Below, piece after piece: positions 24,043 through 35,300 of a stretch of 64,000 nucleotides of DNA (position 1 is its first letter; each line of letters opens with the position of its first letter). Origin of the DNA: Syncephalastrum monosporum B8922 (taxonomy: Eukaryota; Mucoromycota; Mucoromycetes; Mucorales; Syncephalastraceae); the NCBI GenBank assembly GCA_000697355.1, contig JNEN01000777.1, positions 124,001 to 188,000 on the forward strand, read 5' to 3'. Under the pieces are notes generated by a model. That model made no database searches. It was not told the DNA's origin and saw nothing but the letters and a program-made list of their open reading frames with translations. The translations under genes and the position numbers were made by a program.

Positions 24043-24986
24043 ATGCAGTCGATGGAGGCTTCACCGCTCTCCGTTACGGATGCCTCAGGACGGACCATCA
24101 GCTTATTGAACAATGCGCAGCCTTCATCGCCTCTCACCATCAATTCCACGCCATCCCCTCAAAGCACGGATGCCCGACGGAAATACCGGTGTACTGAACC
24201 AGGATGTAATAAAAGTTTTACTACCAGGTGAACGAGTGTGCCATGGGCGAGCGCCACTATTTTATGCTGACTGACGAGTTTTGGATTCGAAGCGGGCATT
24301 TGGCCCGGCATAATCGGATTCATACGGGCGAAAAGAACTTTCCTTGCCTCTTTCCCGGGTGCCAGTCTCGGTTTTCACGGCAGGACAACATGATGCAGCA
24401 TTATCGCACGCACATGGCCCCCAAATCGCGCCGTTCGCACCCCTCTAAACGCGACGACGAGCAAAGGCCGAGGCCTTGCCTGCATGCGCACCACCGGATC
24501 CGCTCTGACCCCACCGTGCCGACCGACCAACCCCTTACCATCGACCAGCACCTCAACAATTACTACCAGCAGCAGCAGCAGCAGCTTCAGCAAGAGCACC
24601 ACGAAGTGCCTGCGGCTGTCAGACACTCCACAGCCGAAGCTTACCTGAAGCCTGCTAAGCGTCAGTCACAGCACCACCCCAAAGACACCTTTGTTCCGTC
24701 ATTCTACCGCCATCGGCCCCTGACTTTCCGCTCAGAGGATCAACAGACAGCACCCACCACGCTGCTTGCACCCTCCTTTCCATTACCAGACCCTAAAAAG
24801 CACCCCGCACCTTCGTCACGGCAAGCATCACCCAAGACGAGCGATAAGGATGAAGTCGACGACAGCGAAGACATGGATACGGATATGGATATGGATACGG
24901 ACCACAATGCTCGCCGTGATGCTCGCCATAAACAGGGATCGGGTGGGTTACTGCAACTGGCCCATATTGTCAGCACGTTTGGCTGA
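24043..24986 (+). CDS. C2H2 zinc-finger transcription factor, Nrg1/RfeC-like
   Basis: Two exons (24043-24227 and 24293-24986) give 292 residues. The intron falls inside the first finger and restores SFTTSGHLARH. Two adjacent C2H2 fingers are complete: CTEPGC to HNRIH, linker TGEKNF, then CLFPGC to HYRTH. This pair with SGHLARH and SRQDNMMQHYRTH resembles fungal repressors of the Nrg1/RfeC group. The rest is low-complexity: a Gln run, a Pro/Ser/Thr region and an acidic Asp/Met-rich block (about residues 252-268). The frame ends at LAHIVSTFG. An alternative intron (donor 24943, acceptor ending 25045) would replace that end with a tail rich in Thr and Asp ending at 25161. By family it acts in the nucleus, probably as a repressor of stress, sugar or morphogenesis genes. 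Confidence 0.85.
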
Positions 24987-26166
24987 AACAAAAAGTTATT
25001 TCAAAGCATACTCTGATCCACGAATGATACGCGGGAGGTCAACAGACACCAGCACGACTACGATCAAGCACGAACCAGACACATACGATACCCACTACTT
25101 ATCCCCTTTGTTCGTCAACAGCCGTCATCCTATTCCGACTGCCTCTCCTTCCAATTGCTAACGCCGATACATTGCTTCACCAAGGTGATTTGTTCTGTGC
25201 ATTGAGATACATGCATCTGTTGATTGTCCTTTTTTCTTTTCTTTTTATTGCATGAATATATGATAGAAATAAAACCATTGGATGAACGTGAATATAAGCA
25301 TAGACCCTCATTATGCATGTTAATATAAGGTAGAATTTTGGAGATACTCCACGAGGGAGATCACCATGCCATAGAGCGAACTGATGTGCCACACACAACT
25401 GCGACAAACAGGAGAGGGAGATCATGGGCACTGATCTAAAATGCGTTGCTGAGCAGTGGTACATGAGATTGGAAAGCAAAGAATGTTTGTGCCTTAAAAG
25501 CCTCATCTACTACGCCTTCGAATGCTCCAGAAAAAGTAGCCTTTGGTGGAGACTGTAATGCAAGTAAAAAAACCTCAGACAACCATTAATCCGTCAATAA
25601 GCCGCAATAGAACAACATTTAGCTCACGGAAACTTGGCTAAATAAACAAGTATGCCGGCAAATAAGCATTTTAATGAGTCCAAGCTTTCCAAGGGCTTAG
25701 GTCCGAGTTTTCAACAAATATGGTAGATAGCCAGGGTCCAAACAAACTTTGTCCAAAAGAGGAATTCTGGTTACGAGCATATGTCTTTGATCACCCAGTT
25801 TTTTGACCGCGCTATCGGGAATAGGGTCCCATAACATAAAGTTGATCCTGTATCCTTCTTGACGCAGAAATGATGCCCTCTGCCCTGGTCGCTCCAGGTA
25901 CCAGCCAGACGTATTAAAATTGAGCATCCCATATCCTGCTTTGCGATCGGTAAAAGAAGGTAAGGAAATTTTTGTACCTACCATCCTTTGACAGGGGAAA
26001 GTGTCATACAGTAACAAGATGGCTATGTATATATTCCAAAACTTTGGCAAGGAAGGCTAGCCCTGTTTACTTGCACTTGTTTCTTCTACATAATGTACAT
26101 TTTACATAATTATGTCGGGTATAGTTAGGCAATGGCATAATCGAGAGGGTGTACGCAGCGACCTGA
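24987..26166. other. Intergenic region between convergent genes
   Basis: The left part may include an alternative 3' exon of the C2H2 gene (25046-25161). A 96-residue minus-strand frame starting at the ATG at 25984 and ending at 25697 has a balanced, protein-like composition (for example YRINFMLWDPIPDSAVKK) but no recognisable domain. It may be a small gene, a relic or chance. Nothing else was identified. Confidence 0.35.
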
Positions 26167-26648
26167 TTACTGGCAGCAGCATTCGTCGCAGCAGCAACAG
26201 AAAAGGCATATGGCGGCCAAACTAGACGCATTACACAAGAAAAAAAAAAAGAATGCCATTTGAATCATGTTTCCTTGCAGTAAGTAAAATTGTTTTATGT
26301 TTGAAACTTACCATCCGCAACAGACACCGGGGCCAGCATTATAATGCGGGTCGGGCGGAGGATCAGGTGCACAGCAGCTGTAACAACAACCTCGCTGGTG
26401 GGGGTAATAGTAGCCGTACGGCGGGGGTGCGGGCTGCTGGTAAGGCCCCATCATCGGCGGCGCCATGCCTGGCGGGGGCGCACCCATCATTGGAGGCACT
26501 GTGCACACATCCACATATACATACATGAGCGGATGCAGTCATTCTCTCATAATGAAAACATACTGGCTGCATTAGCATAGGGTGGCACCGAGCCGCCATA
26601 ATAAGGCGAGTTCGGCGTCATCATGGGCGCACCTGGATACGGGTTCAT
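26167..26648 (-). CDS. Small CYSTM-type cysteine-rich membrane protein
   Basis: Three exons (26648-26564, 26498-26312, 26221-26167) join in phase to 108 residues. The N-terminal two thirds is rich in Pro, Met, Tyr and Gly (MNPYPGAPMMTPNSPYYGG, PPYGYYYPHQRGCCYSCC). The last exon encodes the C-terminus CGCLAAICLFCCCCDECC, a short hydrophobic segment dense in Cys that fits the CYSTM (cysteine-rich transmembrane module) pattern. CYSTM proteins are small tail-anchored or membrane-associated proteins linked to stress tolerance; the role here is inferred. The start is the first ATG after a pyrimidine-rich leader. No single open frame covers the gene, so simple ORF calling misses it. A slightly longer N-terminus cannot be excluded. 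Confidence 0.8.
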
Positions 26649-29154
26649 GGACGATGTAGCGGCGATAGTATTCGGCTGGAGGCGGGGTGTCGTTTATCAC
26701 TTCTTTCTTGTTTACCAGCCTTGGAAAGTCAAGAAAGGAAAAGAGAGAAAAGGGAAAAGAACAAGGCCAAATAATCCTATGCCCAGCTTTTTTCGCGCTT
26801 CGCCCACAATGTCCATTCTATTTTTTTACGACCTCTTATGACGATTTGTTTATATCGGATCCAGTTTTGGTCAACCCATGATACACCGCCCAGCCAACAG
26901 CAAACTCATATGTGTAATATGCTGTGATGCGTGAGCTTTTTATTTGCAGACAATGATCTCTCCTTTGCGCACCCTTCATCACTTGACACCTTTTTTTCCT
27001 CCTGCTTAGATTGATAAATTGCATGGTGTAAACTCACTGTTTCAAAATGTACTGGTGTGGTCTTTTCAGTCTGTTGAAAATTTTCTTCCACCTGTGGCAA
27101 TCTTTAGCTCCAAATGCATGTACGCGTGAGAGGGAGAGAAAACGGGCTGACCTGACGAGTTCACTCCATCATCTGAATATTTTTTTTTATTTATTCTGTT
27201 AAACGTGAAAGGCATAGCACGCTTGGTTGACTGGGCGGTCGATCAAATATGGCTATCCTGATTCGCCTGGTCCGTTGACTTTTGCAGTAAATACAGTAAT
27301 CGCCATGCGCATTAGACAGAATAATAAACGAGAAATATCTAACCAGCTCACGACGAGATAAATCCAAATATAATGTGTACGTTATATATTATTGTTCTGC
27401 CATTTGTCATAACATTTGCTATGAAGGTGGCGCACATATCCAGGCTGGAAACATTGGAGATTGCAGGAGCGTGGGGAAAGTTATAAGAGCCTTCTTTGAG
27501 TAAATTTCATGGTCCAGTGGTAGTTGGTCTTTAGGAACGATTGAGGACAGTGTATTCATCTGGTACTTAATTTTTTTTATGACGCCATTCTTTATAATGC
27601 TACGACGACCGTATTTATAGCCGGCAAATGGGATTCTGTGACTTACAACATCAAGGAGGCACCTGGCCTTGTCGATGTGTCTCACTGCGTAAAGAAGACA
27701 TATAGGTCAAAGTGAATCTATAGATATGGTACCTCCCGGCCTCTTTCAGTGCTTTCCCGACGGTCGATCACATTGATGCTGTGCGTCTTTCTGGAAATCC
27801 AAAAGACAGCTTTGCATCCCATTTTTGAGGGAATGACTAAAGGAGGACTTAATAGTTACAAGCAGTGCTGAGCACTTGTCGCGTCATTATAAAGCAACCG
27901 CATAAGCTATAGATAATAGAAGATGGTGCGAATGCGCAGAAGGGGTAGGTCGAAACCCAATGTCAATTGTGTTCCAGTGGTTGAAGCTCGTTCCTTTATG
28001 TTTGTAACAACTGCGAATACGCAATAAGCATTGATTCTGCGAAACTCCTCCGTCGCACAGAACTTGCATGTTTCTATATTACGGTAGGTAATGATTAATA
28101 GAATGACGAGCTTTTACGTGCTGGAAGTGGCGAAATGGTACTGATCTGTATTTTCTCTGGCATTTTATTAATAAAATAAAAACATAATGCAAAATAACAA
28201 ACGAGCGTGCGTGGTAATCGCTTGGCGTATTTTTTTCGAAGAAACGGCAAAGTGAAATATGGACGCCACAGGTCACGTAAAATGTAATGTGTTGGCGATG
28301 GTCAGAAGACCTACTTCCCAAAAAGTAGTGCACTAAACGATGCATGACAGAATGCATCCGGGATGAAGCTACATATAAATATAAACAGATGCACACCCAG
28401 TCACGATAGACACACAAAGAACATGGGAAGAAAGGAGAAGAAACAGATACTGTAGATGTTGTCATCACCAACTTAACTCCGTTCACAAAAGGGATTCCTG
28501 CAACTGGCATACGGTGCAAGCACATCGTTACACTGAACCATGAACTTTGTTTGATCATCCATGTTAATGTCGTGCAGTGTACTAGAGCAAATATAAACGA
28601 ACGCGTCTCTTTATATAGACATCATTCAGGTGAGATCGACGTCACCTGTTTCATTCTGGAATATTCATGTCTCAGACGGCGGGTCGTCTCGCTTACCTAA
28701 GATGCTCTCCTCCATATCCAAATGAGTTGATATTTCAATTGGAGCTGTTTGACGTATCAGTGGCTCCAGATGCCTTTCGACCTTGTATCAGATGTGGGTG
28801 TATGTGTATTCATGCTTGTCTCGCAGTTTCAACTCATACTAAGCCGTGTCGCTGTTGCACTCTGCGGATACAACACGCAATCGATGATGCGCATTACACC
28901 GAAAAAGAGCGCGCTCGACCCCCCAATCGTCCGTCATCGCTGAACGTCTGTACTCCCGACACACGCAAAGGTACACACGGTAGATCCGTTTACTTGGAAA
29001 AGCGCCTGTGACTGACATCAGTATGTCATTGTTCCATGCCATTCCCCCGTCTTATCTTCTGTATATAAAAGCGACCATCATTCCCTGAATCTCGGTGTAC
29101 TGCACATCTTATCTCTCCCTCTCTTTCTTTCTTATATTATAAGAGTAACTTAAT
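26649..29154. other. Gene-poor region with weak coding traces
   Basis: The left end holds the promoter of the CYSTM gene, with a pyrimidine-rich leader on the minus strand. On the minus strand, 27822-27733 (ATG, MGCKAVFWISRKTHSINVID) and 27683-27419 (HIDKARCLLDVVSHRIPF to a TAG) look like two exons of one gene, but their phases differ by one. This may be a relic. On the plus strand an ATG frame at 28667-29011 follows a TATATAG box (about 28613) but has no recognisable domain. The right end holds the promoter of the next gene. Confidence 0.35.
29062..29071 (+). promoter_or_regulatory. TATA box of the Ser/Ala-rich protein gene
   Basis: TATATAAAAG lies 84 bases before the ATG at 29155 and is followed by a CT-rich leader. 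Confidence 0.75.
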
Positions 29155-29546
29155 ATGCAGCTCTTCAAGTATCTCGCTCTGCTCCTCGTCTTCGCTCTTG
29201 CCGTCATGGCTCAAGATGATTCTTCTTCCGACTCGTCCGACTCGTCCGAGTCGTCTGCTTCGGGATCGGCTGCCTCGTCGGTCAACACCGCGCCTGTCTC
29301 CTCTCCTCTGCTAGTGCATCGCTGTCCTCTGTCAGCTCTGAGTTCGCCTCGCACATCTCCTCAGCCAGTTCTACCTTTGCCTCGTCCTTCTCGTCTGCTG
29401 CCTCGTCTCTGTCCTCCGCTGCCGCTGCCCAGAGCTCCTCTACCGAGGGCCAGTCGGGCGCCTCCGGTATGAGCACGATGGTTTCCCAGGTTGCCATGGT
29501 GTTCACCGCTCTTTTCACCGTCGCCTTCCTGGCAGTCCTTGCCTAA
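29155..29546 (+). CDS. Secreted Ser/Ala-rich protein, probable GPI-anchored, with a frame break
   Basis: The ATG at 29155 opens a typical signal peptide (MQLFKYLALLLVFALAVMA) and a Ser/Asp/Ala-rich segment. The Ser/Ala coding continues in another frame from about 29315 (ASLSSVSSEFASHISS) to the TAA at 29544-29546. It ends with a hydrophobic tail (VAMVFTALFTVAFLAVLA) like a GPI-attachment signal. The switch needs one base added, or two removed, between about 29281 and 29330. A GT-AG intron from 29281 to 29314 (34 bases) has the wrong length for the frame. With the break healed the product is about 130 residues. By pattern it is a cell-wall or surface protein. The strong TATA box and strict codon choice suggest high expression. 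I call it a real gene with an indel, natural or technical. Confidence 0.7.
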
Positions 29547-29919
29547 TTTTGACGTAGTCTGATTCATGCTTATTCTCTGTGTACCGTATTTTTTTAGCCT
29601 CCCTTAAGTTTAATGCAAAATTTTCTTCATTTGCGATGATGAAGCATCTCCAAGGTGCTCATGCGCCTTACGTAGGTGATCGAAGGTGTAAATTATTTGG
29701 GGTGGGGTGGGCGCACACATGTATACGCACACAGAAATGTGGAATAAGGTTCCGTTCTTAGAAGGTGACACAGTTTTACCAATGACGGCATAATCGCCTT
29801 TTTCCCTTCCTGGAAGTCTTGTGAGAAAGGCTGCAGTGCGATCCGATTATTTTTTTCTCATCTCATAGGCAGTACAGAAAAAAAAAGGGAATCACGGAGG
29901 ATCGACCGTCCTTGTTATT
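29547..29919. other. Intergenic region between convergent genes
   Basis: These 373 bases hold the 3' ends of the Ser/Ala-rich gene and of gephyrin. It contains AT-rich stretches and an A run at about 29878-29886. I see no gene. Confidence 0.5.
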
Positions 29920-32183
29920 TTATACTGGATTTAATGGGCCTATCAGGATGCACGGTACTTGTGTGCCTGCCTCTAGCCTTGATTGATCAGCCGTCTTGCT
30001 CGGTAGTTTCAAGAGGCCATTGGCTTGGCGCAGACTCATGATGCGGCTGCTTCGCTGCCCGCCGGTGCTGTGAGCAACGAGGTCGGCCGACACGCGTACG
30101 CGGTGGTATTCTGGACGTGTGTCTAAACTCACGCTGTCTGCCAGCTATTACACAGCAGATCCAAATCAGGTTAATGAGATGTCCACATGTGCCTCTGTGT
30201 GTGATGAGAGAGAGGGAGAGAAAACCACAGAAATTTGTTTCTCTCTGCTTCCTCCGTATATTACCTTGACAAGTATCTCTGTGTTCTGATAGTGCGTATA
30301 GCCAGCCATTTTGCGCAATGCTGGAAGCACAAACAAATAGAATGTCACAACAGCCGAGGCAGGGTTACCGGGCAAGCCAAAGAGCAATTGACCGGTGGAG
30401 GGCATGACGGCAAAAGTCGTAGGTTTTCTTCAAGCAAAAATGGATTAGTCAATTCCTTCCTTCTTTTGTTTGTCTCTATGACCGTTTTTCCACTCGCGCA
30501 AAATACACACACACACACAGAAAGAGCCGTTTTATGAAGCCTACCCTGGTTTCATCCATATCCGCCCGAATCGGATGGTTGCGCCAAGCGTATGTTCCAC
30601 AATGGGCTTGATATAGTCAGCCTCACCCATCGAGACGCCTCCCGTCGTGATCAAGGCGTCCACCTTGTCGAGCGCGCTGCGCATCTGATCCCCTAGGGTA
30701 AACGCGTTATCTTGGGCGATCCCCAGGTCTACAGCGGTATAGCCTGCGGTTTGGATAGCAGAGAGGAGTGTGATCCGATTCGAGTCCCTAATCTGGCCAA
30801 GCGCCAATGTCTCCGCGCCGTGAGGATCGATGACTTCGTCGCCTGTCGAAAGAACGCCTACGCGCGGCTTGCGGTAAACAGCAACGTGCTGGATGCCAAC
30901 TGAAGCAAGCACGCCGAGCTCACCGCCTACCGATGTAATAGCTTGGCCGGCAAAGCCCACGCATTCGCCGACTTGACAGTCGCTACCGACTGCCCGGATA
31001 TACTGACCTGCCTCGGCGCCACACAGGAGCTCGACGCGGATCTCTTGCTTTCCATCCTCGCTTGCCTCAACCAATTGGGTATCCTCCACCATGATGACGG
31101 CATCGTATCCATCCGGCACGAGACCCCCTGTGGCAATGCGGACAATCATCTGTTCGTCCCCGGAGGCTGCTGGCGTCTTTTGGGCGTTTGATGTCGCAAG
31201 CGCAGCGTTAGGTGCCACGCGGTAGATCCCGGGCTTGATATTGGCTTTGTACCACCGTCATGAGTATATTAACGCGGTTCAGACCAAGGTACGCTTCCAG
31301 AAGTTTCATTTACCTTTGACAGCATAGCCATCGACAATGGAGGCGCGGTAGGCCGGCACAGGCTCGCGCGCATACACATCCTTGGCCAGCACATGACCTA
31401 CCAAATTAGGCTCGAGTTTCGCGTTTTCAGTAACGGGAAGGGGTTTCGCTGCCTCGGCGACGCGTCTCTCTGCCTCATCCATGGGAATAGCTTCATAGGG
31501 CGAGGTGCGTTTTCGGCGCGGCACGTCGGTGTCAAGCGGGGCCGACACAGGATCATGCCGATGATGATGAACGCAGTGATGGCCTCCTTCAGTGGGATTA
31601 TGCATCTCTTCCTTGTGTTGGTGGTGGTGAGGACCGTGACGAGCGTGGTGATGCGCTGCTTTTGATTTGTTATCCAAAAGCAGGTCTAAGCCGTGCGGCA
31701 AAACGGGCAAGAGCGCGTCGAGGTTTTCGCGGCATGCTTTTGGACTACCCGGGAAGGTGACAATCAATGTCCTGTTCCGAATACCGGTGACGGGACGAGA
31801 CAGGGCAGCCATAGGCGTGATGGCAGTGGATCGGGCGAGGACGAGGTGCGTCAGTCCAGGCGTGGGACGCGTCAAAAGAGGTTCAATCGCCTCGGGCGTC
31901 GTATCTCGAGGCGCAAACCCTGTACCGCCCGTCAAAAGGATGAGATGGAGCGAGAGCAGGTCTGCCCATTCCTTGACCTGTCTCTGGATGGCATCGCGGT
32001 CGTCGGGCACAATAGCACGCTGCGCGACATTGTAAGTCGACACGGGGAGAAGTTCGGCCAGGAGAGGACCGCTGCCATCCTTGGTAGCATCGCCCGATGC
32101 CGTGTCACTCACTACAACACAATGAGTCCGGTGCACTTCTGCATATATGAAGACAGACCGGTAAGGATGCCAACTGTGTACAT
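29920..32183 (-). CDS. cnxE: Gephyrin-type molybdenum cofactor protein (MogA-MoeA fusion)
   Basis: Five exons (32183-32159, 32111-31314, 31244-30545, 30427-30265, 30144-29920) join in phase to 636 residues. The 25-base first exon completes [11 protein letters not shown], which matches the family start. The N-terminal MogA-like domain has [15 protein letters not shown] and SRPVTGIR and would adenylylate molybdopterin. The C-terminal MoeA-like domain has [43 protein letters not shown] and [13 protein letters not shown] and would insert molybdate. The cofactor serves nitrate reductase and sulfite oxidase. Between the domains, residues 162-194 form a His-rich linker with about 15 His. The order MogA then MoeA is that of gephyrin and fungal CnxE. 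The donor of intron 1 (GTCTGT) is weak, but the resulting protein start is convincing. Confidence 0.93.
31555..31653 (-). other. His-rich interdomain linker of gephyrin
   Basis: This codes for residues 162-194, with clusters HHH, HHH, HH and HHHRH. It lies between the MogA and MoeA domains, where other gephyrins have a variable linker. Confidence 0.85.
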
Positions 32184-32250
32184 GGTCACACAACAAATAG
32201 GTAAAGGGCTGTACAATGAAAAAATAAGACCAAAAGAAAATAGAAAAGGA

Positions 32251-32285
<35 letters not shown>

Positions 32286-32301
32286 GAGAGAGAGAGAGAG
32301 G
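32251..32301. repeat. (GA)n microsatellite in the gephyrin leader
   Basis: A near-perfect AG repeat of about 50 bases with one interruption (GGG) lies in the 142-base gap between the gephyrin start codon and the MOT1 stop codon. On the transcribed strand it is a CT tract just upstream of the ATG. Confidence 0.9.
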
Positions 32302-32325
32302 ACAAATAGATAGAAGATGGGAATC

Positions 32326-35300
32326 TTATTTCAAACCGCTGATAAAGCTATCAATATTGTACTCTTCTTCATAATCCTTTTCATCCCACAATGCTTCGAG
32401 GTCTTCGATAACAGCCTTGGCTGACCCGACCCCACTGGCATCTTCTGCCTCAGTGATCTGCTTGGCCTTCTTCTTCTTCTTGTCGTCTTCGCCCACATTG
32501 AACAGGTCGAGGATCTGGTCGGTATCCATGCTCTGCAGTCCCGAGTTTTGCTGGTTCACGATGGTGTTGGCGATATTGAGCTTGAACTTCTGGAGACCCA
32601 TGATCTTTTCTTCGAGCGTGCCGCGTGTAATCAAGCGGTAGACATTGACCACCTTCTTTTGACCGATACGGTGGGCGCGGTCCATAGCCTGCAGATCCTT
32701 CATCGGGTTCCAATCGTGCTCGACAAAGATGACCGTGTCCGCACCTGTCAGATTGAGACCCAGACCACCCACGTGTGTTGTCAGGAGCAGCACGTCAATG
32801 GAGGGATCCGCGTTGAATTTTTGGACGATATCATGCCGCTTGTTGGCGTCTACGCCGCCATCAAGCCGCATGTAGGTCACGGTCGGCATCAGCTTCTTGA
32901 ACAAGTCCGTCTCAATGATGTCCAGCATCGTCTTGAGCTGACAAAAGATAAGCGCCCGATGCTGACTCACCGCGCCGGCTGCCATCGCGGCCGGGTCGTT
33001 TTCGGACTCGCTTGTCGTCACGCCGATACCACACTCGCCAAGCAGCTGTTTCAGCGCTTGCAGCTTGGGCGCGTTCTGTATGTCGTGGAGTGATGCGCCG
33101 GTGCGCGCAAAGTCGGCTTGGACCTTGCCATAGCTCGGGTGCCGTTCGTTCAGGACAAGCAGAGGATGATTGCACAGTTTTCGGAGATACTGCAACGCTT
33201 GGAAGATGTGAGTCGCGCCACTGCTTCGTTCGGCCACCGCGCCGCCTGTGTCTAATTCATGTTCTACGCTGTTCTTGGTCTGCGATTTCGCAAACTCTTC
33301 GTACAGGGTCTTTTGCAGGTCGCTGAGATCGCTGTAGTAGTCTTGTATAATCTTGGGCGGCAGATCTTGCAGCACGTCCTCTTTCAGTCGACGCAGGAGG
33401 AATGGAAGCACTTGCTTGTGCAGAGCTTCCAGCGCCAGCGCACCTGCTTCTTGCTCCTTGGACGAACTCTTGCTATCGCGCGAGGCGAGGATGGGTTTTC
33501 CGAAACGCTCATTGAAGATTTTTTCAGTACCCAAAAAGCCAGGCATAAGGAAGTCAAAGAGCGACCAGAGCTCGAGGACGTTGTTCTGGATAGGCGTTCC
33601 AGATAAGATGAGGCGGTGATTGGATTTGACAGACTTGATCGCCTTGGTGATCTTGGTCTTGCCATTCTTGATGATGTGGCCTTCGTCAAGAATACAATAG
33701 TTCCATTGAATTGCGGAGAGGTCCTCAATGTCGTTGCGGATAATGTCGTAGGACATGATCACCACGTCATGGTCCTTGATGTGGGCTCGTATCCGTTTCC
33801 GTTCAGACGGCCCACCTGTGTAAAGCAGTGGCTTCAGGTCGTCCGAATAGTTGAGCACTTCATGGTACCAATGGCCTGTCAGGGTGGGCGGGCAGATCAC
33901 GAGAGATGGACATGCCACGGCATCCGGAGCTTGGGTGGCCGCATACCGCTGCCTCCGCAGATAGTGATCACTGGCCAAGATGCAGATTGATTGAAGCGTT
34001 TTTCCGAGACCCATATCATCGCAGAGGATGCCATGCAAGTGGAATTTGTTGAGGAAGGCGAGCCAGCTGACACCTTCTTGCTGATATTTGCGCAACTCGG
34101 CTTTGATCTTGACCGGGATGACAAAGTTCTCCACCTTGGAGCTGTCGAGGAGCTGGGCGAGGAAGCGTCGCTCGTCGTCGCGGTGGGTCAGCATCTCGGC
34201 CGACATGCCAGGTGGATCGGGGATGCCTGCCTCGAGCGGGACAAGGCGAATCAGCAGCGCAAAGCAGTTGGTGCACACCAGTCGCACCGCGTCGTCGCTG
34301 TCGCTCATGCGGCCCAGAACAGGCACAATGAGGAAGATCGTGTATGGGAGAATCTTGGTGTCCAAGAGCTGTACGAGATAATAAATAAGTTCGGAGGCAC
34401 CTTGACGGTGTATGGCATTGACAGTATCGCCCAGCATGGGGAGCACGCGGTCCACGACGATCTGCATCGTGCTGGGCGTGATAGTATTGGCAACCGTGGC
34501 GAGACAGGACGCGGCCATGTAGCGTATCACGGCATAGCCAGATTGCAGCGCACGGCAAATATCAGGGACCAAACCTGCCACCTGTTCATGCAGGTCCTCT
34601 GACAGATAGGGCACCACCGTCTTGACCACCGTCAACGCGTCAATGACTTGCTGGCCCAACGCCAGGTCCGCCTGAATTTGTTTGTCTGCGGTCGAGACGT
34701 CGGTGGCATTCGGATCAAACACCTGGCGTAATCGGTTCGCCATGCAGTCCCAGAGGACCGGGACCATCTCAAACACCCGGCCACCAAATCGATTGCAGAG
34801 TTCGCGGAGGGCGGTCTCTGCACCGCGCTTCATGAGTTGCGCCGGAGCAGAGGTCGTGGCGGAGGCCGCTGCTTCCTTCTTGTTGTCTTCTTTTTGGATG
34901 GACACAATGCCCGACTGCATCTGGTTTTCTTCCAGCACGGGCGTTTTGGAGGTGTCCGAGCAGAGGAACGTGCACAGATTGTTGACGATCTTGTCGGTAG
35001 GGTTGACGCGACCGCTCGCCCGGGAGCAGAGCGTGATCAAGTCGGCAAGCGAGGCCGCGGAGCGTCGCTGGAGGTCTTCGTTCTCTTCAAACTTGATACT
35101 GTTCATGATGCTTCGAATAATGGGATTCAGCTTGGCCGGGAGTTCGCCGAGCTCGATCACGGCACCGGCTGTACTGGCATAGACATGCGTCTCCACTTTT
35201 TGCTTCAGATCCTCGTAATACCCGATGGAAGCGACCACGCGCTTTTGCCGTTCTTCCAAGGTGTCTCGAAGCGCCTTCTTGAGTCGCGCTAGCTGCGCCA

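Noticed and set aside
28667..29011. 114-residue plus-strand frame behind a TATATAG box
   Set aside because: It has no domain and a composition rich in Cys and Arg without pattern, and it overlaps the promoter region of the next gene. The evidence is too weak to call it a gene.
29281..29314. 34-base GT-AG intron to explain the frame break in the Ser/Ala-rich gene
   Set aside because: It is too short, and its length does not bring the two halves into one frame.
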